Assembly: GCA_023512255.1 (NCBI GenBank)
Contig: JAILZY010000009.1
Span: forward strand, 1-64,000
Reading direction: 5' to 3'
DNA from: a bacterium
GTDB taxonomy: Bacteria > SZUA-182 > DTGQ01
DNA: 64,000 bases
Below, in pieces: positions 1-8,908 of this stretch (positions are counted from its first letter, which is position 1; each line of letters opens with the position of its first letter). A program made the translations under genes and the position numbers. Below the pieces are notes generated by a model, which made no database searches, was not told the origin of the DNA, and saw only the letters and a program-made list of their open reading frames with translations.

Positions 1-73
1 TACTATTGTCTTTTACCTCAATACCCTTACCCTGCGGCTTATCTCCTCCTCCTAATTTAAACATGGGGAACAT
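1..73 (-). CDS. Possible divergent gene, N-terminus only (cut by window edge)
   Basis: On the minus strand an ATG at 73-71 opens a frame that remains open to the window edge, about 24 codons (starting MFPMFKLGGGDKPQGK). An AGGA box lies 6 nt before the ATG, which supports a real start, and a second ATG follows three codons later. The fragment is glycine- and lysine-rich and too short to assign to a family. If real, it is transcribed divergently from the pilus operon and shares the gap at 74-157 with it. Confidence 0.35.
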   Translation of the reverse strand, partial: MFPMFKLGGGDKPQGKGIEVKDNS

Positions 74-157
74 CTGTTATCCTAGTTTTCGCATTGATTT
101 TTTCAACCTTTAATGATACAATTTGTTGTAAATTAGTCATAATTTATGCAGGAACCT

Positions 158-1072
158 ATGGAATACTATTCATTGCTTGGTCTTCAAAAAGAGCCTTTTT
201 CCAACTCCCCCGATCCGGGATTTTTTTACTATTCTCCTGAATACCAAGAATGCTTGCAGCGGCTTGAAATATCAATTCGGCTTCGAAGAGGGCTGAACAT
301 TATCCTGGGTCATATCGGCACTGGCAAGACCACGATCAGCAGGATCCTGGTAAATATGTTCAAAAAGGAAAAAGATCGGTTCCTGTTTCATCTGATTCTT
401 GACCCATCTTTCCGCTCGGAGTTTCAGTTTTTGTCTTGTCTGAATGATACCTTTGGTATTACGGCCAAGGTCAGATCAACGATCGGGTATAAGGAAGCCT
501 TGCAGGACTACCTTTTCCAAAAAGGGGTTCATGAGGGGAAGATTGTGGTCCTGCTCATTGATGAAGGGCAAAAGCTGACCTCACCATATATTGAAATCTT
601 ACGAAATCTCTTGAATTTTGAGACCAATGAATATAAACTGCTTCAGTTGATCATTCTCGCTCAAATGGAGTTTTTGGATGTTGTGGCCAATCATAAGAAT
701 TTCATGGATAGGGTAAATATCAGCTATACCATTAATCCCCTGTCGGTTGAAGAAACTCGGGATCTGATTCAGTTTCGCCTCCAGAAAGCAGGATTGCCTC
801 CCGGGCAGACTCTATTCGATGATGAAGCCATTGAGTATATTCATTTGCAGACTCGCGGCTATCCTCGAAAGATTATTCAGTTCTGCCATCATGCTTTGGT
901 TATGACCTTGATTCGTGAAAAGCGGATGGTTGATTTGGAAATTGTGCAGGCTGTTCAGGAAAAGAGCCTCTTTATGGATGATGAGCTTATACGGTTTAAG
1001 AAAAATCTTCAAGGGCTGTCCCAGAGTTATGCCCAACTGCAATCGCATCTGCATGCCATCAATAAGGATTAA
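158..1072 (+). CDS. ExeA/MshM-type AAA ATPase of the secretion/pilus cluster
   Basis: This is a cytoplasmic AAA ATPase of the GspA/ExeA/MshM family, which helps to assemble secretins or pili. The protein begins MEYYSLLGLQKEPF, the usual opening of the family. The Walker A motif is GHIGTGKTT near residue 50 and the Walker B motif is VVLLIDEGQKL near residue 134. There is no obvious C-terminal membrane anchor or peptidoglycan-binding domain, so it resembles the shorter MshM form rather than full-length ExeA. An upstream ATG at 146 has no ribosome-binding site, whereas AGGA lies just before 158, so 158 is preferred. It is the first gene of a plus-strand run that continues with pilM. Its stop codon lies inside a 15-bp tandem duplication. 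Confidence 0.85.
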   Translation: MEYYSLLGLQKEPFSNSPDPGFFYYSPEYQECLQRLEISIRLRRGLNIILGHIGTGKTTISRILVNMFKKEKDRFLFHLILDPSFRSEFQFLSCLNDTFGITAKVRSTIGYKEALQDYLFQKGVHEGKIVVLLIDEGQKLTSPYIEILRNLLNFETNEYKLLQLIILAQMEFLDVVANHKNFMDRVNISYTINPLSVEETRDLIQFRLQKAGLPPGQTLFDDEAIEYIHLQTRGYPRKIIQFCHHALVMTLIREKRMVDLEIVQAVQEKSLFMDDELIRFKKNLQGLSQSYAQLQSHLHAINKD

Positions 1073-1091
1073 TGCTATAAGGATTAATGCT
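1062..1091 (+). repeat. 15-bp perfect tandem duplication across a stop codon
   Basis: The unit ATAAGGATTAATGCT occurs at 1062-1076 and again at 1077-1091. The first copy contains the last codons and TAA stop of the ExeA-like gene, and the second repeats them downstream. A partial third copy (AATTAAGGATTAA) lies at 1101-1113. Confidence 0.95.
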
Positions 1092-1118
1092 ATTTAAGTT
1101 AATTAAGGATTAAATATA

Positions 1119-2540
1119 GTGAAGAAAGAAGACGAAATTGCAGCAACGAATAAACTCTTGCGGCTGATCCGGGGAGAAAAGGATTTGTCGGATGAGCAAA
1201 CTGGCCGAGGTTTCCTTGAGGCCGGGGAGGAGAAGGCCAAGGCGCCGGCAGAGCCCGCCGAGGGCGGGGAGATTTATCCTTTCGGCAGCCAGCTGAATAA
1301 ATCGGATTTGCCGCCAGAGTCATCATCTGATTTAGATTTTTCGGATGAGGCGGAGCGGAAGGAATATCCGTCAGATGAGCCGAGAGCCTTCAATTCTGCT
1401 TCTACTCAGGGAGCTTCGCCGGGGAGCCGCTCTGAGGAACAGGAGAGGGGGCGAGAGGAACATTTTTCGTCTCAGCGGTTTTTATCTGCCGCGACCTTGG
1501 ACGGTGAAGAGATTTACCGCAGGCAGGGGGAAATCAAGGGAAATATTAAATCAACCCTTGGGATTGACATTGGCTCCCGCTATATCAAGTATGTCCAGAT
1601 CCAGCGCAGGATGAATAAATATCACCTCATTTCCTGGGGGATCATTAAAAATGCTAATCATAAGCCGAGCGATTGGTCTTCGGCCATTGGGACGCTCAGA
1701 GGGCTTTTCAGTGCAGCTCCTTTGGCTCATACTAGGGTTATCAGCGCGGTTGGCGGATCATCGGTAATTGTACGGCACATTAAATTTCCTCCTCTTTCGA
1801 ATAAAGAGATTGAAGAGTCGATCCGCTGGGAGGCAAAAAGTTACGTTCCTTTTCCGCTACGGGATGTCAATATTGATTATCAGATCTTGGGCAGGTCAGC
1901 GAAAAATAAACAAATGGATGTGCTGCTAGTGGCAGTGACTAAAAAACTTTTGCAAGAGCATCTTGATATGTTGCAGAGTATTCAGCTCAAGGCGAGTGTG
2001 GTAGATATAAATTCCTTGGCTCTGGTCAATGCCTTCTCGGCTAATAATCCGCTAAAGGATGAGCGGGCAGTGGTGCTTTTGGATATCGGCGCGTCAACTA
2101 CGATCTTAAATATCTACAAAAAGGATGATCTCTACCTAACAAGAGACATCCCGATCGCTGGAGATGCTTTTACTAATGCTATCCAAAAGGAAAAACAAAT
2201 TAGCTTCCAAGAGGCGGAAAGTATCAAACATGATAAAAATTTTGACCTAAACATCATTCGGCCTACCCTGGATAACTTGACCAAGGAAATAAGACGATCT
2301 CTTATCTATTATGATAATCAGACTTCTCGCCGGGGATTCAGCCGTCTTGTTCTCACCGGCGGCAGTTGTCGGATGGCTGGGCTAGTCAGCTATTTTTCAG
2401 AAGAGCTTGGCTTGGCCGTAGAAATTGCGAATCCTTTTCAGGCTGTTCAGATCGATCCTAGGAAGTTTGCGCAGGATGAGTTGCAGTTTTTTTCCCCGCA
2501 GATGGCGCTCGCTTTTGGGCTAGCCAGCAGGGTGAGTTAA
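1119..2540 (+). CDS. pilM: PilM-like actin-fold pilus assembly protein with long N-terminal extension
   Basis: PilM/MshI proteins are actin-like cytoplasmic ATPases that bind the N-terminal tail of PilN and link the inner-membrane platform to the motor. The actin-fold part begins near residue 147 with the phosphate-1 motif GIDIGSRYIKYVQ. The adenosine-type motif LVLTGGSCRMAGL lies near the C-terminus. Residues 1 to about 140 form a charged, low-complexity region rich in E, S, P and G that usual PilM proteins (about 350 residues) lack. The start is GTG at 1119. The pilN gene follows within 20 nt. The extension could be a regulatory linker or could partly reflect an upstream misassigned start, although no better internal start with a strong ribosome-binding site was seen. 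Confidence 0.88.
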   Translation: MKKEDEIAATNKLLRLIRGEKDLSDEQTGRGFLEAGEEKAKAPAEPAEGGEIYPFGSQLNKSDLPPESSSDLDFSDEAERKEYPSDEPRAFNSASTQGASPGSRSEEQERGREEHFSSQRFLSAATLDGEEIYRRQGEIKGNIKSTLGIDIGSRYIKYVQIQRRMNKYHLISWGIIKNANHKPSDWSSAIGTLRGLFSAAPLAHTRVISAVGGSSVIVRHIKFPPLSNKEIEESIRWEAKSYVPFPLRDVNIDYQILGRSAKNKQMDVLLVAVTKKLLQEHLDMLQSIQLKASVVDINSLALVNAFSANNPLKDERAVVLLDIGASTTILNIYKKDDLYLTRDIPIAGDAFTNAIQKEKQISFQEAESIKHDKNFDLNIIRPTLDNLTKEIRRSLIYYDNQTSRRGFSRLVLTGGSCRMAGLVSYFSEELGLAVEIANPFQAVQIDPRKFAQDELQFFSPQMALAFGLASRVS

Positions 2541-2560
2541 CCTATTAGGTGGTGCCAGCT

Positions 2561-3166
2561 ATGAATAATACCTTTACCATAAATGTGTTGACGCCGGGGC
2601 AGAGGAAGGCTCGGTACGGAGAAGCGAATAAGGCGATCTTTTTTCTTCTGCCGTTAATTATCTGGGGAGGGCTGGCTTACAGCCTCTATGCTGGCGTTTA
2701 TGTACCAACCTGCCAGCAGATTATACGGCAGCAGGACACCCTTAGGGAGCTCGACCTGGAATTGACTCAGATCAGTGCCTTGCAGACGAAGCTTGAAAAT
2801 CAGCAGGCGCTCTGTCTGGCTGCATCGGCAGAGCGGATTGATTGGAGCTCAAAACTTATCTCTATAAGTCTTCTAATTCCAGAGGATATCTGGATCACGA
2901 AAATCCTTTTTGCTGAAGAAAAATCTACCGATAAGCCGCCTGTGCTTGAGATTTATGGGCAAACGGTTTCCCGGTCCAATCGAGAGTCTTTGGACAAGAT
3001 CGCTATCTTTATTGAAGAAATGAACCGGAATGATTCTTTCTGTCAAGATTTTTCTCCGCTAGAATTCGTTTACTCTCAATTGCAGAGTGAGCACAAGAAT
3101 ATCGTAGATTTTAAGCTCTCCTCTCTAGCCAGGACAGATCGAGCAGATGGAGGAAATAAGCAGTAA
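2561..3166 (+). CDS. pilN: PilN-like inner-membrane pilus assembly protein
   Basis: This is a bitopic inner-membrane protein of the PilN/MshJ type that forms the alignment complex with PilM and PilO. The short cytoplasmic N-terminus NTFTINVLTPGQRKARY is followed by one membrane helix (about residues 28-47), a periplasmic coiled coil and a ferredoxin-like C-terminal part. The ATG at 2561 is chosen over the GTG at 2549 because AGGTGG (2547-2552) lies 8 nt before it. The 3' end overlaps the next gene by 20 nt, which implies translational coupling. The PilM-binding motif at the very N-terminus (INxLP-type) is not exact here; INVLTP is the closest match. Confidence 0.82.
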   Translation: MNNTFTINVLTPGQRKARYGEANKAIFFLLPLIIWGGLAYSLYAGVYVPTCQQIIRQQDTLRELDLELTQISALQTKLENQQALCLAASAERIDWSSKLISISLLIPEDIWITKILFAEEKSTDKPPVLEIYGQTVSRSNRESLDKIAIFIEEMNRNDSFCQDFSPLEFVYSQLQSEHKNIVDFKLSSLARTDRADGGNKQ

Positions 3167-4226
3167 TATGGCCTATTCAGCACCGAAAACATCTATGGTC
3201 ATTACCCTCGGGGGGTGTCTGTTAGTCAGCAGTCTCTTTTTTTACTTTATTTATATGCCCAATCGAAGGGTTTTGGATCAGAACCTCTCCCAAATAAGAG
3301 AGCTTGAGCAGAAAATTCAGGTTCAAACAATAGCGGTTAAGAAACTGCGGGAGAAAATCGCCTCTTTCAATACCCGACGCACCCATCTGAATTATTTTAA
3401 CCGCTTGCATCTTGAGGAATCAGATCGTGTCCCCTATTTGCTGAAAAGTTTGACTAAGGAAGCCAATGCTCTGGGTATTAAATTTCTGTCCGTCGATCCC
3501 CAGCAGCCTGAGAACAAGAATTCCTACCGCAAATATATCTTTAAGGTTGAGGTGCGGGCCACATATCCACAAATGCTACGCTTTTTAAATTGTATTGAAA
3601 ACAAACTGAAACTAAACATTGATAGGTTCAATCTAAGCCAGACAGAGCCATTGGAGAGGCTGCAGGAAGTTCAGGACAGCCAGAGTGAGAGTTACAAGCA
3701 GGTAACGGCTAAAATTTATCTTAATACCCTAGAGATGGAAGATGATAAGTTAAAGGATTTTGACAGTCTGGCCCAGGTACGGGATTTCTACCTTAATCCC
3801 AATTCAGCGGCTGGTACCTCCCCTCAATTTGAGGAGGAAGAGCAGGAGAGTTTGATTGCCCAGGCTACAGAGACAGACCCCTTTCATCCGCAGGAGTATA
3901 TTTTGGCTTCTCTTGCACCTTCTCTATTTTCCTCTTCATCATCAGGAAGTGCTGGCCGGCGGCGGATAGAGGAGAAGCCGCCGGTGCTGGTTAAAAAGGA
4001 TGATCAGGAGCTGGTGCTAAAAGCCATTATTGATTTTGAAAAAGAGCGCCGGGCTATTCTTGGCCAGGATGTAGTCAAGAGCGGAGATATTTTGGAAAAT
4101 ACACAAATAGGTAACCGGCTAGTAAATATGAAGGTTCTAAGCATTGGAGAAAATACCGTAACTTTGGGAGACGGACAAGAGCGCTATACCCTGAAGCTGT
4201 CTCCTAATCCGGTTCAATTTAAATAG
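3147..4226 (+). CDS. pilO: PilO-like protein with a C-terminal PilP/GspC-like region
   Basis: This protein has one N-terminal membrane helix (about residues 17-37), then a coiled coil (about 40-75) and a PilO-type periplasmic domain to about residue 200. The remaining residues hold an acidic, serine-rich linker and a C-terminal segment (ILGQDVVKSGDILENT, then VNMKVLSIGENTVTLGDGQ). That segment resembles the small beta-domain of PilP/GspC proteins that contacts the secretin. At 359 residues it is much longer than a usual PilO (about 200), and no separate pilP gene follows, so a PilO-PilP fusion is inferred. It overlaps pilN by 20 nt and is followed closely by the secretin gene. The fusion assignment rests on pattern and gene order only. 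Confidence 0.75.
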   Translation: MEEISSNMAYSAPKTSMVITLGGCLLVSSLFFYFIYMPNRRVLDQNLSQIRELEQKIQVQTIAVKKLREKIASFNTRRTHLNYFNRLHLEESDRVPYLLKSLTKEANALGIKFLSVDPQQPENKNSYRKYIFKVEVRATYPQMLRFLNCIENKLKLNIDRFNLSQTEPLERLQEVQDSQSESYKQVTAKIYLNTLEMEDDKLKDFDSLAQVRDFYLNPNSAAGTSPQFEEEEQESLIAQATETDPFHPQEYILASLAPSLFSSSSSGSAGRRRIEEKPPVLVKKDDQELVLKAIIDFEKERRAILGQDVVKSGDILENTQIGNRLVNMKVLSIGENTVTLGDGQERYTLKLSPNPVQFK

Positions 4227-4236
4227 GGAGATGTGT

Positions 4237-5859
4237 ATGAAACCTCAGAGGAGAAAATGTTGGCTTTGGATGCCATCCCTCTTGATTCTTTCGTTGAGCA
4301 GTCTTGTATCTGTGTTTGCCGTGAGCCCCTGTTGTCAGGCCGGGAGAAGAAAACCGTATGCTTCTGATATTTCCGATCATGATTTCCCTTATGAAAACTG
4401 TTCTCTTAAAGCCGTTGACGCTGATGTCAGGAATGTGTTGCGGGCCTTTGCTGACAAGTATAAACTGAGCATCATCATGAGCGATGATGTTCAGGGAAAG
4501 GTCAGCATTATTGTTAATAATATCCCTGTCAAGGAGGCTTTTGAAAGCATCTTAAACTATGCAGACCTTGGTTATATAAAAGAAGGAGCCATTTATCGGA
4601 TCAGGCCGCTCGAAAAGCTGCTTAACCAGGAGAGTATGAATCAGCGTATTGAGGAGCTTCGGACCGAGGTTATCCCTTTAAAGTATGCCAATGCAGAGCG
4701 GCTGATACCCAATTTGACCAAGTTTAAATCAAACCTGCCTGAGGCTGTAGTTGATGCTGATAAATGGACTAATTCAGTGGTCATCAAAGATACTGTGCAG
4801 AAGATTGAAGAGATGAAAGCCTTGATTAGTCGGTTGGATGTGGCCGAGCCGGCTAAAGAGGTCAAGGAACTGACCCAATCGAGCAAGATTATTAAGCTTC
4901 ACTACCTCAAGTGCCAGGATGTGGCCAAGCTGAAGGCTCTTGAGGGGAAAGTCAGCGCTCATGAGCAAACTAACTCGGTGATCATTACTGATTTGCCGGA
5001 AAACATTGGTCGGCTGGCCTCAATTATAAGTGACTTGGATAAGCCGATACGCCAGATTCTGATTGACGCCAAGATTGTCGAGACAACGAAAAACTACAGC
5101 AACAGCTTAGGCATTCAGTGGGGAGGCCGCTATCATGCCAACCCACCATCAGGGAAAATCATGCCGACCATATCGGTCGGAGGTGCCATGGGAGGGATCA
5201 ATTACGATAATAGCTTAGCCAACTATGCGGTCAATTTGCCTGGATCAGTGGCCCCCTATGGTAGTGTCGATTTCCTACTTGGCCACCTCAAGGATAAAGT
5301 GGCTCTGAATCTTCGTCTCTCAGCCATGGAAGACAGTGGAAATGGGCGGATTATTTCTCAGCCCCGGATTATGGCTATGGATAATACCCGGGCTACGATC
5401 AGCAGCGGTGAGGTCATTCAACTGCCACCTGTGGCTAATAGTGGATCTACGGTCACGGTGGTGAGTGGTGGCACCACCAGTCAGGAAAACACTACTGCCA
5501 CTGAGAAGGAGGCTAAGACTAAGCTGGTTGTAACCCCTCACATCATTTCTGACAACCAGGTTAAGCTTACTATTAACATCAGCCGTGATACTCCAGACTT
5601 TAGCCGCACGATCAATAATGTTCCGGTTATTATCACCCGTGAGGCAGAAACTGAGCTTATTCTCGAGAATGGGGAAACCGCGGTTATCGGAGGATTAGCG
5701 ATTAGCGATGTGTCTCAGACACAGTCTGGCATCCCCTGGCTCAGTAAGATTCCTTTCTTGGGATGGCTATTTAAAGGGAAAGCAAATAGGTCTGAATATG
5801 GAGAGTTGCTCGTTTTTATTACCCCTCATATTATTGAGGGTCAGCAGGCTAAAAATTAG
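4237..5859 (+). CDS. pilQ: Secretin (PilQ/MshL/GspD family)
   Basis: This is the outer-membrane secretin channel of the pilus/secretion machine. An N-terminal signal peptide (MKPQRRKCWLWMPSLLILSL and on to about residue 30) is followed by an STN-type N0 domain (VDADVRNVLRAFADKY). Two N1-type ring domains come next (VIPLKYANAERLIPNL and IIKLHYLKCQDVAKL), then the beta-barrel secretin domain with the signature GIPWLSKIPFLGWLFKG near the C-terminus. The ATG at 4237 is preferred to 4231 because GGGAG (4226-4230) would be too close to the latter. The mature N-terminus contains cysteines but no clear lipobox. Its position after the PilO-like gene agrees with the PilP-like tail of that protein acting as secretin partner. 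Confidence 0.9.
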   Translation: MKPQRRKCWLWMPSLLILSLSSLVSVFAVSPCCQAGRRKPYASDISDHDFPYENCSLKAVDADVRNVLRAFADKYKLSIIMSDDVQGKVSIIVNNIPVKEAFESILNYADLGYIKEGAIYRIRPLEKLLNQESMNQRIEELRTEVIPLKYANAERLIPNLTKFKSNLPEAVVDADKWTNSVVIKDTVQKIEEMKALISRLDVAEPAKEVKELTQSSKIIKLHYLKCQDVAKLKALEGKVSAHEQTNSVIITDLPENIGRLASIISDLDKPIRQILIDAKIVETTKNYSNSLGIQWGGRYHANPPSGKIMPTISVGGAMGGINYDNSLANYAVNLPGSVAPYGSVDFLLGHLKDKVALNLRLSAMEDSGNGRIISQPRIMAMDNTRATISSGEVIQLPPVANSGSTVTVVSGGTTSQENTTATEKEAKTKLVVTPHIISDNQVKLTINISRDTPDFSRTINNVPVIITREAETELILENGETAVIGGLAISDVSQTQSGIPWLSKIPFLGWLFKGKANRSEYGELLVFITPHIIEGQQAKN

Positions 5860-5923
5860 CTCAAAAATTCATGATTGCAGAAAAAAATGAGCATTTAAAA
5901 TAAAAAAGCTAGGGAAAATTCAC

Positions 5924-7654
5924 ATGTCGAAGGGATATCGACAAGAATATGATCTTCTTGGCAATCTTCTGATCAAGGATAACCTGATCACCAAAGGGCA
6001 ACTGGAAGAGGCCTATCGGAAACACAAGCATACTGGTGAGCGGCTGGGCGACATTTTGCTGAACATGGGCTTGATTTCCGAACAGGACCTTTTGAAAACC
6101 TTGGCTAAACAGCTCCATATCGAGTATATTGATCGTGAGGGGCTTAGCCATGTAAATCAGGCTCTTGCTCAGATGATTCCAGAATCAATGGCCAGAAAGT
6201 ACCTAGCCCTTCCCTTTTCTGTTAATGACAACACCTTGACGGTGGTCATGTCAGACCCCTTTGACCTTCTGGCCATTGATAACATTCAAAAAGTTACTCA
6301 ACGGGAAATCAGACCAGCTATTGCCGCTAAACGAGATATCGAAGATTCGATCAATCTCCTGTATAAAAAGCGGGAGGAGGCTCAACTTCTGGAGGTTCTC
6401 GAAGACCTCCACGCTCAGCACCTCGAAATCCAGGAACGTAAGGAAGAGGAAAAGGTTGATCTTGAGTCTTTAAAGCAGCAGGTTGAGGATGCTCCAGTGG
6501 TTAAGCTGGTTGATTATATCATCAGCAACGCCATTTCTAAAAGGGCTAGTGATATCCATATTGAGCCCACAGAAAAGGAACTGCTGATTCGCTACCGGAT
6601 AGATGGGGTTTTGCATAAGATTCTCTCCCCATCCAAACAACTGCAATCAGCTATTATCTGCCGGATCAAGATCTTGTCCAATTTGGACATTGCCGAGCGA
6701 AGGCTTCCCCAGGATGGAAGGTTTACGGTCAAGTTCGGCAGTCGAGAGATTGATCTTCGAGTCTCTAGCGTGCCAACGATTTTTGGTGAGAAGATCGTTT
6801 TACGGCTCCTGGAGAAAAGCTCTTTCAACTTCCGCTTGGAAGAGCTGGGTATGGACAATCATCAGCTGAAGATCTTCAGGCATCATATGTATCTGCCCTA
6901 CGGCATGATTCTCCTGACTGGCCCTACGGGAAGCGGAAAATCAACCACCCTCTATTCCATCCTCTCCCGGATACGATCACCGGAGAAAAATATCATCACC
7001 ATTGAAGATCCGGTAGAGTACCAGATAGAGGGAATAAACCAGATCCAGGCGAATTTCAAGATCGGCCTTTCCTTTGCTCAGGGCCTGCGGTCAATCCTGC
7101 GGCAGGATCCCGACGTCATTATGGTTGGCGAGATCAGGGATCAGGAAACTGCTGAGATTTCGATCCGCTCTGCTCTGACCGGGCATCTTGTTTTCAGCAC
7201 GCTGCATACTAACGATGCGGTCGGAACCCTTATCCGCCTAATTAATATGGGCATTGAACCCTTTCTGGTTTGTAACTCCCTGACCTTGGCTGTGGCTCAG
7301 CGGCTGGTGCGTCGCATCTGCGTCCATTGCAAGGAGGCCTATACTCCTAGCGAAACCCTGATCGAACACTTTGGTCTACAGCCTGACCGGAATGAAAGTG
7401 TAGTTTTCTATCGTGGTCGGGGCTGTGAGAAATGTAACTATACCGGATATTTTGGCCGGATTGGCATATTCGAGCTCCTGGTAGTGAATCAATCTATTCG
7501 GAATCTAGTTCTCCAGAACGCTTTGCCTGATATCATCAAGAGAAAGGCTATTGAAAATGGAATGACTACCTTGCTGGAGAGCGGCCTGCACAAAGTGATT
7601 CAGGGGATTACCTCTATTGAGGAAATTTTCAGAACATGCATGGAGGAAGATTAG
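5924..7654 (+). CDS. pilB: PilB/GspE-type assembly ATPase
   Basis: This hexameric ATPase powers extension of the pilus or pseudopilus. The N-terminal GspE domain (about residues 5-150, DLLGNLLIKDNLITKGQLE) precedes the motor domain. The motor contains Walker A GPTGSGKSTT near residue 333, an Asp box TIEDPVEYQIEG, Walker B DPDVIMVGEIRDQET and a His box TGHLVFSTLHTND. A zinc-type tetracysteine motif (CVHC and CEKC) follows, as in GspE and PilB. Its length of 576 residues is typical. It is followed after 6 nt by the platform protein. The order ATPase-platform after the secretin matches MSHA-type clusters (MshE, MshG), so MshE is an equally good name. Confidence 0.93.
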   Translation: MSKGYRQEYDLLGNLLIKDNLITKGQLEEAYRKHKHTGERLGDILLNMGLISEQDLLKTLAKQLHIEYIDREGLSHVNQALAQMIPESMARKYLALPFSVNDNTLTVVMSDPFDLLAIDNIQKVTQREIRPAIAAKRDIEDSINLLYKKREEAQLLEVLEDLHAQHLEIQERKEEEKVDLESLKQQVEDAPVVKLVDYIISNAISKRASDIHIEPTEKELLIRYRIDGVLHKILSPSKQLQSAIICRIKILSNLDIAERRLPQDGRFTVKFGSREIDLRVSSVPTIFGEKIVLRLLEKSSFNFRLEELGMDNHQLKIFRHHMYLPYGMILLTGPTGSGKSTTLYSILSRIRSPEKNIITIEDPVEYQIEGINQIQANFKIGLSFAQGLRSILRQDPDVIMVGEIRDQETAEISIRSALTGHLVFSTLHTNDAVGTLIRLINMGIEPFLVCNSLTLAVAQRLVRRICVHCKEAYTPSETLIEHFGLQPDRNESVVFYRGRGCEKCNYTGYFGRIGIFELLVVNQSIRNLVLQNALPDIIKRKAIENGMTTLLESGLHKVIQGITSIEEIFRTCMEED

Positions 7655-7660
7655 TCACCT

Positions 7661-8908
7661 ATGCCTGTTTTTCAATATAAAGCTAAGCGGTTTGATGGAA
7701 AAACCATAGCCGGCGTCATCGAGCTCGATAGTGAAATGACGCTTATCGACCGTCTCCACCGCAAGAATGCTGTTCTCTTGTCAGCCAGTCAGATTGAGGA
7801 TGGCAGACAGGCTAAAATTACCAAGGCTGGCTTTGGAGAAAAACTGCGGACCAGATTTAACAAAATCTTCAATTCCATATCTTCTAATGAAATTTTACTC
7901 TTTACTCATCAGATGGCCGCCATGTTCGGAGCTGGAGTCCCCCTCTCCCGCTGTCTTGAATCATTAGGCAAGGATTTAAAAAACAAAAAATTCCGCGATA
8001 TTGTTTCCGAAATTCACCGCGATATTGAAAGTGGGGACGATCTATCCGAGGCTATGGCCAAGCATCCTCATGTTTTCAGCAAACTCTACATTAACATGAT
8101 CCATGCCGGTGAATCGAGCGGGACACTAGCAACCATTCTCAGCCAGTTATCCTTTTATCAGGAAACAGCCACAGAGGTACGGGGCAAGCTCAAGGCTGCT
8201 TTGGCTTACCCCATCGCTCTGATCTCATTCACTCTGGTGGTCATGTTAATCTTGCTTTTGGTCATTATCCCCCAGTTCAATCAGATCTATAGCCGGCTAA
8301 ATACTCCTCTGCCGCTGCCAACAAAAATTTTGATGAAAATCAGCACAACCATCAGGTATGGGTATTACTGGTACCTGATAGGTTTCTTCAGCCTGTGGGT
8401 CTTGTGGGGGCTTATCTTGCAAACTTCATGGGGAAGATATACCTGGGATAGACTCAAATTGCGAATTCCTATTATCGGTCCTATTATACTTAAAGGGATT
8501 TTCACTCAATTTTCAAGAACCCTTTCCATTCTCTTGAAAAGCGGCTTGCCTGTTATCCAGTCACTGCGAATTATCAGTGAGTCAACTCCTAATGCGTATA
8601 TCAAGAAAAAGGTTGAGGAGTGTGCAATCAAGATACAAAAAGGAGCTACGATCTCCGAGGCCTTCGCCGAAGGGGAGGTTTTCCCTGAACTCATGCTCCA
8701 GATGATTTCTTCAGGTGAGGAGTCAGGGACCCTATTTGCCATGCTGGCCAAAGTGGCTGACTTTTATCAGCAACAGGTAAGTACCACTGTAGCTACGCTG
8801 ACTTCCATTATAGAGCCTGTATTAATTGTCATTATGGGTCTGATTATTGGCTCAATCGCCATCTCGGTCTTCCTGCCGATTTTCAAGATGGGAGGAGCAT
8901 TTCACTAG
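7661..8908 (+). CDS. pilC: PilC/GspF-type inner-membrane platform protein
   Basis: This polytopic inner-membrane protein works with the assembly ATPase. It has the family start MPVFQYKAKRFDGKTIAG and two homologous T2SF domains, one around residues 75-195 (MAAMFGAGVPLSRCLESL) and one around 280-400 (LSILLKSGLPVIQSLRII). Membrane helices lie near residues 180-205 and 225-250 and at the C-terminus. Its length of 415 residues is normal for the family. It ends the core machine. No gene with a type III (prepilin-type) signal peptide is present in the window, so the pilins or pseudopilins must be encoded elsewhere. Confidence 0.93.
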   Translation: MPVFQYKAKRFDGKTIAGVIELDSEMTLIDRLHRKNAVLLSASQIEDGRQAKITKAGFGEKLRTRFNKIFNSISSNEILLFTHQMAAMFGAGVPLSRCLESLGKDLKNKKFRDIVSEIHRDIESGDDLSEAMAKHPHVFSKLYINMIHAGESSGTLATILSQLSFYQETATEVRGKLKAALAYPIALISFTLVVMLILLLVIIPQFNQIYSRLNTPLPLPTKILMKISTTIRYGYYWYLIGFFSLWVLWGLILQTSWGRYTWDRLKLRIPIIGPIILKGIFTQFSRTLSILLKSGLPVIQSLRIISESTPNAYIKKKVEECAIKIQKGATISEAFAEGEVFPELMLQMISSGEESGTLFAMLAKVADFYQQQVSTTVATLTSIIEPVLIVIMGLIIGSIAISVFLPIFKMGGAFH

